Shown here one piece after another: positions 7,627 to 13,384 of a stretch of 13,384 bases of DNA. The notes below the pieces were generated by a model. The model had not been told where the DNA came from, searched no databases, and worked only from the letters and a program-made list of their open reading frames with translations. Positions within the stretch are counted from its first letter, which is position 1, and each line of letters opens with the position of its first letter. Location: assembly GCA_021161165.1 (NCBI GenBank), contig JAGHBF010000009.1, positions 1 through 13,384 of the forward strand. The letters run 5' to 3'. The position numbers and the translations under genes were made by a program. Source of the stretch: Candidatus Aminicenantota bacterium. Its GTDB lineage: Bacteria > Acidobacteriota > Aminicenantia > S016-38.

Positions 7627-9902
7627 ACTTTCCTCCTTTTAAAGTAAGTATTTTTAATGTAAAGTATTATGAACATGATGGTTATGGTTCCGAGGAAACT
7701 AACCAGCATATTCATAGAAACCAATGCTCCCAGAGTTCTGTTTGGAGGGAACACTGAAAAAACCAGAACCATAAATCCTGCTATTACCACAAGAGCATTG
7801 TAGAATATGGCTCTTCCAGAATGATACATGGTCAAGCGGGAAGTTAATTCTTTGTTCCCTGTTCTTGCCGCATATATTCTGTACCTGTCTATAAAGTGTA
7901 TTGCATAGTCTATGCCAATACCTATTGCTATACTTGAAATAAGCGCAGTGGTAGAGCTGAGAGGGATATTTAGAAGCCCCATTACTCCGAAGGTTACTAT
8001 AGTGGTTATGGTTATTGGAATGGCACCAATAAGGCCTATAGAGAATTTTTTGAACATTATGGTAAGGAGTATCACCACTATGACGAGCGAGAGAAGGAGA
8101 CTCTTTATCTGTCCTTCTAAGAGAAGATCAGTAAATACAAGAGCTTTGTAGCCTGACCCTGCATAGTGAATTTCTATTCCTTCCTTTTTCAGCTTGTCCT
8201 TGAATTTTTCAATAACTGCTATCGCTTCTTTAAGAGCCTTGGAGTCGTCACTTTTTAGCTGAAAGGTTACATTTGCCTTTTTGTACTTGTAATCAGCAAC
8301 CCTGGCAAGGTTTTCAGGATCCCCTGACATTTCGTAGAGGAGAAGATATTGGGCAATCAAATTCTGGTTATCAGGAATGGTGTCGTATTCCTCCCTGTCT
8401 GCGTGCATTACTTTGTTCATTCTCTTTATGAAATCTCCGAGAGAGAAGGAACTTCCTACCAGAGGCAGCTTCTCGACCTCCTTCTGCATTTCCAGAATAG
8501 TTCTCAGGACCTCAGGTTTTTTAATTGTATCCTTGTCTTTTCCTTCAAGTATTACATTTAGAGTAGTAGTTCCGCCGAAGTGTTCATTTATAAACCTATC
8601 TGTTTTCCTTATATCACTGTTCGTCTCAAATTTGGCAAGGAAACTTGAACTTATCCACACCTTTGAAATTCCGTATATGGAAATTCCCACAACCAATATT
8701 GTGATTATAAGAATAATGGGTTTTGCCTTTATTATTCTGTCTGTGGCTCTAAAATAAAAACTTTTTTCCGGGGTTTCTTCACCGGCCTGCTTTTTAAATC
8801 CTGGCATCCCGAAGACGTATATAGAAGCTGGAATCATGCCGAGGGAAAGTATTAGGGCTATAAATACCCCAAAAGCAGCAAACACCCCAAAGTATTTAAC
8901 TGGATATACCTGGGAGGTTAAAAGGGAAATAAAGCCCACCATTGTAGTAATAGCAGTCATTAGTACAGGTTTCCACATCTCAGAGAGCATGTCGTGTACC
9001 GCTTCCTTTTTAGATGCATTGGGATTTTCCTTAATAAACAATTGCAGGTGATTGTAAAGGTGTATTCCGTAAGCAACTCCAATTGCAATAAGCATGACAG
9101 GAATCATTGTGGTTACTGCATAGATTGGTATATGAAGGGCTGCCATAAGCCCGAATGTCCAGAGTGTGCTGATTAAAACCACCATAAGGGTGAAAAATGT
9201 ACTTTTAAAGCTACGAAGTACAAGTAAAAGAACGATAATGATTACAAAAACAACTATTGGAACCATTCTTTTCATATCCTTGGGCATCAGGTAAGCAAGT
9301 GTTCCCTCGACAATGGGACGTCCGGCGACATAAATTTTTTCCGGTCCTTCATATTCTTTAGCCATGCTTAGGATCCTGTTGTAGAACTCCTGGGTAAAGA
9401 TATCGTTGTCAATTCTGGCGAGAATAATAGCTACAGTTTCATCCCTGGATACGAGTCTTCCGAAGATCATCTCATTGTTTTCAACTTCTTTCTTCAGGTT
9501 TTCCAGAGACTCTTTATCCTTTGGAACCCGTTTATAAAACTTTTTAACGTCCAGACTTCCCTCTGAAGATACGATGTTATCCGCAGTATAAAGTGAAGTA
9601 ACATCCGTCCTTTTTATTTCCTTCATTCTCTGAAGTTTTTTAGTAATGTCCTTTATTTTCTTAAGGGTAGAGTAGTTGAAGACTCCACTTTTATTTTCAA
9701 TGGCTATAACAACCGCATCCTTGATGTGGAACCATTTTTCAGCCTTATTGCTGTAAACAAAGGCAGGATGATTTTCAGGCATATACTTGTCAAGATTGGT
9801 TTCCAACCGGGAATATTTTTTCATAACCAGAACCGATGCCACTGTAATTAAGAGTATGGCGATCAGTACCAGCCAGGAAAATTTTAGCAGTTTTTCCTTC
9901 AT
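7623..9902 (-). CDS. RND transporter, HAE3/MMPL type
   Basis: 759 residues, with two repeats of one TM helix, a large periplasmic loop and a group of about five TM helices. TM1 is at about 8-27, the first TM cluster at about 213-365, TM7 at about 394-412 and the last cluster at about 598-748. The internal duplication is visible in TM4 (AIGVAYGIHL, 273-281) and TM10 (AIGIGIDYAIHF, 659-670). TM10 keeps the D-Y pair (D665, Y666) used for proton coupling in MmpL proteins; TM4 has A277-Y278. The length and single-protein architecture fit the HAE3 group, whose members move lipids, hopanoids or other hydrophobic molecules. It is longer than a half-transporter and shorter than AcrB-type pumps. No membrane-fusion protein gene is nearby. 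It starts at an ATG with GGAGG at good spacing, and a palindromic operator lies just upstream. Confidence 0.88.
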   Translation of the reverse strand: MKEKLLKFSWLVLIAILLITVASVLVMKKYSRLETNLDKYMPENHPAFVYSNKAEKWFHIKDAVVIAIENKSGVFNYSTLKKIKDITKKLQRMKEIKRTDVTSLYTADNIVSSEGSLDVKKFYKRVPKDKESLENLKKEVENNEMIFGRLVSRDETVAIILARIDNDIFTQEFYNRILSMAKEYEGPEKIYVAGRPIVEGTLAYLMPKDMKRMVPIVVFVIIIVLLLVLRSFKSTFFTLMVVLISTLWTFGLMAALHIPIYAVTTMIPVMLIAIGVAYGIHLYNHLQLFIKENPNASKKEAVHDMLSEMWKPVLMTAITTMVGFISLLTSQVYPVKYFGVFAAFGVFIALILSLGMIPASIYVFGMPGFKKQAGEETPEKSFYFRATDRIIKAKPIILIITILVVGISIYGISKVWISSSFLAKFETNSDIRKTDRFINEHFGGTTTLNVILEGKDKDTIKKPEVLRTILEMQKEVEKLPLVGSSFSLGDFIKRMNKVMHADREEYDTIPDNQNLIAQYLLLYEMSGDPENLARVADYKYKKANVTFQLKSDDSKALKEAIAVIEKFKDKLKKEGIEIHYAGSGYKALVFTDLLLEGQIKSLLLSLVIVVILLTIMFKKFSIGLIGAIPITITTIVTFGVMGLLNIPLSSTTALISSIAIGIGIDYAIHFIDRYRIYAARTGNKELTSRLTMYHSGRAIFYNALVVIAGFMVLVFSVFPPNRTLGALVSMNMLVSFLGTITIMFIILYIKNTYFKRRKV

Positions 9903-9918
9903 AAATTTCCTCCTTCAG

Positions 9919-9938
9919 GTTAGTTAATAATAACTAAC
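9919..9938. promoter_or_regulatory. TetR-type operator 1, upstream of the RND gene
   Basis: A perfect 8-bp inverted repeat with a 4-bp spacer: GTTAGTTA-ATAA-TAACTAAC. It lies 17 bases before the RND start codon, between that gene and tetR. A near-identical 20-bp palindrome sits at 10555-10574 before tetR. Size, symmetry and location fit the binding site of the adjacent TetR protein, so binding here should block expression of the three transport genes. Confidence 0.8.
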
Positions 9939-9939
9939 A

Positions 9940-9970
9940 TATAAGGGTAAAAATTTTTTAACCCCTTATA
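9940..9970. repeat. Inverted repeat across the tetR stop codon
   Basis: The arms TATAAGGG (9940-9947) and CCCTTATA (9963-9970) enclose an A/T-rich loop and overlap the tetR stop at 9958-9960. It could be a weak tetR terminator or processing hairpin, or part of the promoter region of the RND operon: TTATAT on the minus strand is a possible -10, though no good -35 was seen. Function uncertain. Confidence 0.35.
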
Positions 9971-10542
9971 ATTCTTTCCAGTGAGTTCCATATTTTTTTC
10001 CCCTCTTCATTGAGATCAAATGAGAAAAACTTTAGCCGCCATTTTAACACCTGGAGCCTTAAGGTTCCCATCAATATTAGAGTAAGTTCTTCTGCAGGAA
10101 TATCTTCTCTTATTGTTTTTGTTCTCTGTCCTTCTCTTATCATTTCTGTCAGTTTCTCTGCAGAGAAGTTCATCAGGGCTTTGACATTGTGAAGCAGTCG
10201 TTCATCAAGCTGAAAAATCCCTTCAGAGAAAAGTATAACTGCAATAGCAGGGTTACTGGTAAATTTTTCGAAGTGCTTTACGAAAAACTGTTTGATTTTT
10301 TCAATCGGTGATAAATCACTCTTCATAATGTCCGAAAAAATGCTTTCCGTTTCTTCTTTAAAATACAAGAGGACGTTCAGGAGAATATCGTGTTTGTTCT
10401 CAAAGTGTCTGTACAGGGCAGGTTCCGTAATACCCAATACATTAGCGAGATTTTTCATTGTAAGAGCCTGAATTCCGCCTTCGGAAATTAGCTTTAGAGC
10501 AGCTTCCACTATCTCTTTCTGTCTTTTACTCAGTCCATTCAT
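9958..10542 (-). CDS. TetR family transcriptional regulator
   Basis: 194 residues, normal for the family. The N-terminal helix-turn-helix is clear: RQKEIVEAALKLISEGGIQA, then LTMKNLANVLGITEPALYRH and FENKHDIL (residues 7-54), with the typical A-L-Y-R-H-F-x-N-K recognition segment. The remainder is a helical ligand-binding and dimer domain with no recognisable ligand signature. It lies immediately upstream of the RND, LolA-like and barrel genes on the same strand. The paired palindromes before itself and before the RND gene suggest it represses both. The ATG at 10540-10542 has AGAGG upstream. The inducer is probably a small hydrophobic or lipid-like molecule, inferred from the genes it controls. 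Confidence 0.9.
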   Translation of the reverse strand: MNGLSKRQKEIVEAALKLISEGGIQALTMKNLANVLGITEPALYRHFENKHDILLNVLLYFKEETESIFSDIMKSDLSPIEKIKQFFVKHFEKFTSNPAIAVILFSEGIFQLDERLLHNVKALMNFSAEKLTEMIREGQRTKTIREDIPAEELTLILMGTLRLQVLKWRLKFFSFDLNEEGKKIWNSLERIIRG

Positions 10543-10554
10543 TTAAACCTCTAA

Positions 10555-10574
10555 GTTAGTTATCATTCACTAAC
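10555..10574. promoter_or_regulatory. TetR-type operator 2, over the tetR start region
   Basis: GTTAGTTA-TCAT-TCACTAAC: the same 20-bp layout as the site at 9919-9938, with one mismatch between the half-sites. It follows directly after the tetR -10 box, where transcription would begin, so a bound repressor would block tetR transcription (autoregulation). It is also in the intergenic region shared with the divergent M28 peptidase gene, whose proposed promoter starts about 58 bases away. Confidence 0.78.
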
Positions 10575-10602
10575 ATAATATCACAAAAATATAATATGTC
10601 AA
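10575..10602 (-). promoter_or_regulatory. Sigma-70-type promoter of tetR
   Basis: On the minus strand: -35 TTGACA (10602-10597), a 16-bp spacer, and -10 TATTAT (10580-10575). The -35 is a perfect consensus. Operator 2 abuts the -10 on its downstream side. Confidence 0.65.
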
Positions 10603-10632
10603 CCCCGGATCGAAAATTTAATCAAAAAGATT

Positions 10633-10661
10633 TTGAGAAAAGCTGGAATTTTTGTTCTAAT
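10633..10661 (+). promoter_or_regulatory. Candidate promoter of the M28 peptidase gene
   Basis: TTGAGA (10633-10638), a 17-bp spacer, then TCTAAT (10656-10661). Transcription would start near 10668, leaving a short leader that still contains the AGGAGG ribosome binding site at 10671-10676. Pattern match only; it also argues against starting the protein at the TTG at 10633. Confidence 0.4.
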
Positions 10662-10680
10662 GATGAAAGAAGGAGGTCGG

Positions 10681-11478
10681 ATGAGAAAAATCTTTGTAAG
10701 ATTGTCTCTTGTTTTATTGGTTTTCTCCGGCTTTATCTTTAATGCCTATTCACAAACTGAAAGTTCCGTCCTGGAAACAATGCATTCCATATCCAGTCAC
10801 ACCCTTTACGGATATGTGAAGGAGCTGTGCAAAGAAAAATATGGTGGACGACTGACCGGTACAAAAGGATTTAACCTCGCTGCTGAGTGGATTATTTCCC
10901 ATTTTAAGAAATGGGGCATTAAACCAGCAGGGGATAATGATAGCTATCTCCAGGCCTTTAAAAATCCATACACGCTCATCCTTCCAGGTGACAAAGCGTA
11001 TTTATATATCCCCATTGGTAATAAACATGAAATCCTCAAGTTTTACAGGCTCGAGAAGGATTTTATTCCTGGCGCCACTTCCGACACCGGTGAAGTTAAG
11101 ACAGAGGTTGTGTATGTAGGGTATGGTATAACTGCCCCAGAACTTGGATATGATGACTATAAGGGTGTGGATGTAAAGGGCAAGATCGTACTTATGGAAA
11201 GGGAAGTTCCGATTTCTCCCGATAAAGAACCAGAGGAATTCAAAAAATGGCGTCCCTATTCCTTTCATCAATATAAGGTGAGAAACGCATGGAAACATGG
11301 GGCAGCTGGAATGCTTTATAATTATCACATAACCAATCCAAATTGTGTCTATATAAAAGGATTTGTTCTCACTTATATTGGCAAAACCATTCTTGAGGAT
11401 TTATTTACAGGAGCGAAAATCTCTCACAAAGAAGCTGTAGAAAGGATGAAAAAGAGAAGAAAAACCATGTTCCTTTAA
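10681..11478 (+). CDS. M28 family zinc peptidase, N-terminal part (frameshifted)
   Basis: 265 residues before a premature TAA. The start was chosen at ATG 10681 because AGGAGG lies five bases upstream and a clean signal peptide follows (MRKIFVRLSLVLLVFSGFIF, cleavage probably after NAYS). The mature part has the N-terminal M28 segment (YVKELCKEKYGGRLTGTKGF) and a PA-like insert domain (VVYVGYGITAPELGYDDYKG, then KGKIVLMERE and NAWKHGAAGML) that often caps the active site. The catalytic domain is in the next frame. The last true codons are near 11464; the residues after that (TMFL) are out-of-frame. Removing one A from the run at 11460-11464 joins the two parts. It is divergent from tetR. Confidence 0.82.
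   Translation: MRKIFVRLSLVLLVFSGFIFNAYSQTESSVLETMHSISSHTLYGYVKELCKEKYGGRLTGTKGFNLAAEWIISHFKKWGIKPAGDNDSYLQAFKNPYTLILPGDKAYLYIPIGNKHEILKFYRLEKDFIPGATSDTGEVKTEVVYVGYGITAPELGYDDYKGVDVKGKIVLMEREVPISPDKEPEEFKKWRPYSFHQYKVRNAWKHGAAGMLYNYHITNPNCVYIKGFVLTYIGKTILEDLFTGAKISHKEAVERMKKRRKTMFL
11460..11464 (+). other. Frameshift site in an A5 run within the M28 peptidase gene
   Basis: With five A's the frame ends at TAA 11476-11478. With four, the reading passes from RRK directly into PCSFNLGKVMTIKNFTEHHP, a stretch that matches the usual sequence between the PA-like and catalytic regions of M28 proteins. This is either a real mutation or a sequencing error. Confidence 0.7.
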
Positions 11479-12157
11479 TCTTGGAAAGGTAATGACCATA
11501 AAAAACTTTACGGAACATCATCCCGAGGGGGTTGCCTACAATGTGCTTGGGATGATAGAGGGCTCAGACCCAGTCTTAAAAAATGAAGTTGTGGTGGTTA
11601 GCGCCCACCTCGATCACGTAGGAAAAAATCCTCTTCTGGTTCCAGGAGCTAACGACAACGCTTCCGGGGTGGCAGTGGTTCTCGGTGTGGCAGAGGCCCT
11701 GGCAAAATCTCCTGTAAAACCAAAGAGGACTGTAGTATTTGCTTTATTCGGAGCAGAGGAGCAGGGGGTTAAAGGCTCCGAGTTTTTCATCAAGCATCCA
11801 ACTCTTAATGGAAAGAAAATAGTGGCCTGTTTCAACTCCGATGGGGTTGGTAGGGGAAATAAAATATTGGCTATAGCAGGTAAAAACTATCCTTCGTTAT
11901 GGAAGTATATTGATTTTGCAAACAGGGAATACATACATCGTGTTATAAAACCCATATATTTTTCCAATATAGCAAGACCCCGTCTCGATGCAGCTCATTT
12001 TATGTGGGCTGGGATTCCCACAATCTCTTTCTCTACTTATGGAATTCCCCTCGGGTTCAGCAATTATCATAAAAGCACAGACAGACCAGAGTATATAACT
12101 CCTGAAATTATGGAGGATTTAGCACAGCTTCTTTATATGGCAATAATTAAGATGTGA
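11465..12157 (+). CDS. M28 family zinc peptidase, catalytic part
   Basis: The protein resumes in a second frame near 11465. If translated alone, the first ATG is at 11492 (221 residues). All expected M28 metal and catalytic residues are present: H in SAHLDHVG (H39, counting from that ATG), D in PGANDNASG (D55), the E-E pair in FGAEEQG (E89 and E90), D in FNSDGVG (D117) and H in NYHKSTD (H193). With the N-terminal part it makes an exported aminopeptidase-like enzyme of about 490 residues acting outside the cytoplasm, probably removing N-terminal residues or dipeptides. By itself this part has no signal peptide. It ends 13 bases from the convergent permease remnant. The complete active site suggests the gene was working until recently, or that the frameshift is a sequencing error. 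Confidence 0.82.
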   Translation, partial: PCSFNLGKVMTIKNFTEHHPEGVAYNVLGMIEGSDPVLKNEVVVVSAHLDHVGKNPLLVPGANDNASGVAVVLGVAEALAKSPVKPKRTVVFALFGAEEQGVKGSEFFIKHPTLNGKKIVACFNSDGVGRGNKILAIAGKNYPSLWKYIDFANREYIHRVIKPIYFSNIARPRLDAAHFMWAGIPTISFSTYGIPLGFSNYHKSTDRPEYITPEIMEDLAQLLYMAIIKM

Positions 12158-12170
12158 ATTTACCAATAAT

Positions 12171-13080
12171 CTAAGGACGGTTTATTCTTGCTTTCAAATT
12201 TCTATCAGTTAATTTCCTATAAATTATCTCGATTAGAAATGAAGCGATTAAAACAGAAAAAAGGGCAAGTAGAGTAACTGGCGAGTGATAAGCAGGTATA
12301 TAAAAAGAACAATAAAGGAAGCTAAACAACCTAAAATGGATAGCCATATCATAATTAATTTTGCTCCGGTTTCTTTGTAAAGATATAGGTGACTTATATT
12401 CACAGCTGCGTATATAATAAGAAAGGCCGCACTTCCCATCATGGCGATTCCAGCAAGATCGAATATATTTGTAAAGAGAATTACGAAACCTGCTGTTATA
12501 AAGAGACCTTCTATACTTCGATTCCATACTTTTCTTTCAAAAAATTTTGGTACTTCCCCTTCCTTGGCAATCATATAACTTACGTTAGCCCCACCGTACA
12601 GAGTGGCGTTTATCGCTGAAGATGTGGAAAAGAGAGCTGCAATGTCAATAATTTTAAAACCTATTGTTCCAAGGAATGGTTTCGCAGCTTCTGCTATTGC
12701 ATAATCCCTGGCTTTTATTATTTCAGGTATAGTTAAATTACCTACCACAGCAAGGGAAACCGCTACATATATACCTATTACTATCAATACACTCATATAT
12801 AACGCTCTCGGTAGAGTGGAGGCAGGATTTGCCATATCCTCAGCTGCATTAGTTATTAAGCCAAAACCTTCATATGCCATAAATACAACAGCTACTGCAA
12901 AAAGTATATTATTAACCCCTGGCCAGTGAGAAGGAGAAAGGAGTTGGAATTTTGCATAAAATAGACCAATTAAGGAAAAAAGCAACAGAATTGTTACCTT
13001 AACTCCTACTATGAAGAGTTCCGAATTGCCAACCGCTTTTGAACCCATGAAATTAATCAGAGTAAAAACAAAAATCTCCA
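12171..13080 (-). pseudogene. APC-superfamily amino-acid permease, 5'-truncated and frameshifted
   Basis: Reading leftward from about 13078, the protein shows successive TM helices: FVFTLINFMGSKAVGN, VTILLLFSLIGLFYAK, NILFAVAVVFMAYEGFGLIT, then LYMSVLIVIGIYVAVSLAVV and further segments. The order matches APC-family permeases from about TM4 onward, including AYEGFGLITNAAEDMANPA and the later TM8 region ALFSTSSAINATLYGGAN. The first 130-150 residues are missing, replaced by a transposase fragment. At 12302-12306 the T5 run (minus strand) breaks the frame. One more T would join IVLF to YIPAYHSPVTLLALFSVLIA and a normal basic C-terminus ending RINRP at the TAG 12171-12173. The in-frame ATG at 13114 lies in transposase DNA and is not the true start. 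Substrate unknown. Confidence 0.78.
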
Positions 13081-13384
13081 GCAGGTCTGGTGCGGATTTT
13101 ATGGAAAAACTCATGGCAGTCGCACCTTTTTCTATAACTCATATTCAGACAGACAACGGTTCAGAATTTATGAAAGATTTCCACAGGCTGGCAGAGAGAA
13201 GGGATGTGGTTCATTTCTTTAATTATCCGCGTCGTCCTCAAAGCAATAGCTACATAGAAAGATTCAATAGAACGCTGAAGGAGGAATTTCTACTTTATCA
13301 CCTGGATGAACTCGTAACAGATATAGACGCTTTCAATAGAAGGCTAATGGAATGGTTGGTTTTCTATAATACTCGAAGACCCCA
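13074..13384 (+). CDS. DDE transposase fragment (IS481/IS3-like), 5'-truncated, runs off window
   Basis: About 104 residues of an integrase core in one frame: SRSGADFMEKLMAVAPFSIT, then HIQTDNGSEF, HFFNYPRRPQSNSYIERFNR, TLKEEFL and FYNTRRP. The second D (TDNGSEF) and the final E (SYIERFN) are present with 34 residues between them. The first catalytic D and the N-terminal HTH are missing, because the frame joins permease sequence at about 13074-13080. The style matches IS481-like or related InsO-type (COG2801) transposases and differs clearly from the OrfB at 4574-5263, so this is a second element. The 3' end is outside the window. Confidence 0.8.
   Translation, partial: MSSRSGADFMEKLMAVAPFSITHIQTDNGSEFMKDFHRLAERRDVVHFFNYPRRPQSNSYIERFNRTLKEEFLLYHLDELVTDIDAFNRRLMEWLVFYNTRRP

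Noticed and set aside
8377..8757. A 126-residue plus-strand reading frame inside the RND gene
   Set aside because: It is antisense to a clearly coding RND region, has no ribosome binding site and shows no recognisable domain; a shadow frame.
10590..10595. TATAAT on the plus strand as the peptidase -10 box
   Set aside because: No acceptable -35 17 bases upstream; the site falls inside the spacer of the tetR promoter, and TTGAGA/TCTAAT nearer the gene is a better match.
10633..10680. An upstream in-frame TTG start for the M28 peptidase at 10633
   Set aside because: It would place 16 extra residues before the signal peptide, while ATG 10681 has a strong AGGAGG. The TTG is more likely part of a -35 box.
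11460..11464. Programmed frameshifting or transcriptional slippage in the M28 gene
   Set aside because: The A5 run is too short for known slippage, a +1 shift would be needed, and no stimulating element was seen.
11492..12157. A stand-alone small M28 peptidase starting at 11492
   Set aside because: Conserved residues continue upstream of the ATG in the same frame (PCSFNLGKV), and the missing N-terminal part is directly upstream in another frame.
13081..13114. A normal start of the permease at 13114
   Set aside because: The bases are on the opposite strand of a clear transposase core (ADFMEKLMAVAPFSITHIQ), and the family needs over 100 more N-terminal residues.
1..13384. CRISPR arrays, tRNA or rRNA genes, phage modules, diversity-generating or retron elements
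   Set aside because: No spaced direct repeats, no tRNA-like cloverleaf, no reverse transcriptase or phage genes were seen on either strand.

Overview
The window looks like a piece of an AT-rich bacterial genome with two membranes. The evidence for an outer membrane is a beta-barrel protein with a signal peptide and a C-terminal phenylalanine, co-transcribed with a periplasmic LolA-like protein and an RND/MMPL-type inner-membrane transporter. The phylum cannot be fixed from this sequence. A gut or subsurface anaerobe, or an Aminicenantes/Acidobacteriota-like lineage, would be compatible, but that is a weak guess.

Layout. Bases 1-1902 (+) hold the 3' end of a gene probably tied to surface polysaccharide synthesis, then a heparinase II/III-like protein. 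Convergent to it (1908-4526, -) is a secreted GH36/melibiase-like glycosidase; only 5 bases separate the two stop codons. Upstream of the glycosidase lies a 3'-truncated IS3-family element (about 4597-5617, -) with orfA, a shortened orfB and one intact end. That end lies exactly on the stop codon of the next gene. Bases 5615-10542 (-) form an envelope-transport operon: a TetR regulator, an HAE3/MMPL-type RND transporter, a LolA-like periplasmic protein and an outer-membrane barrel. The last three genes overlap by ATGA. Two matching 20-bp palindromes, one before the RND gene and one over the tetR promoter, look like the TetR operators.

Divergent from tetR is a secreted M28 zinc peptidase (10681-12157, +), split in two frames by one extra A in a short A run. 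Convergent to it is a decayed APC-family permease (12171 to about 13080, -), which has lost its start and carries a frameshift in another A/T run. At its broken 5' end it meets a 5'-truncated fragment of a second DDE transposase (about 13074-13384, +), which runs off the window.

Working model (inference): the TetR protein senses a small hydrophobic ligand and controls a lipid or amphiphile export line, with RND in the inner membrane, a LolA-fold carrier in the periplasm and a barrel in the outer membrane. No membrane-fusion protein or TolC gene is present. The left side is a polysaccharide-processing locus. Two transposon remnants, a truncated permease and two frameshifts suggest the flanks of the operon are being rearranged or decaying. 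The two homopolymer frameshifts could instead be sequencing errors.
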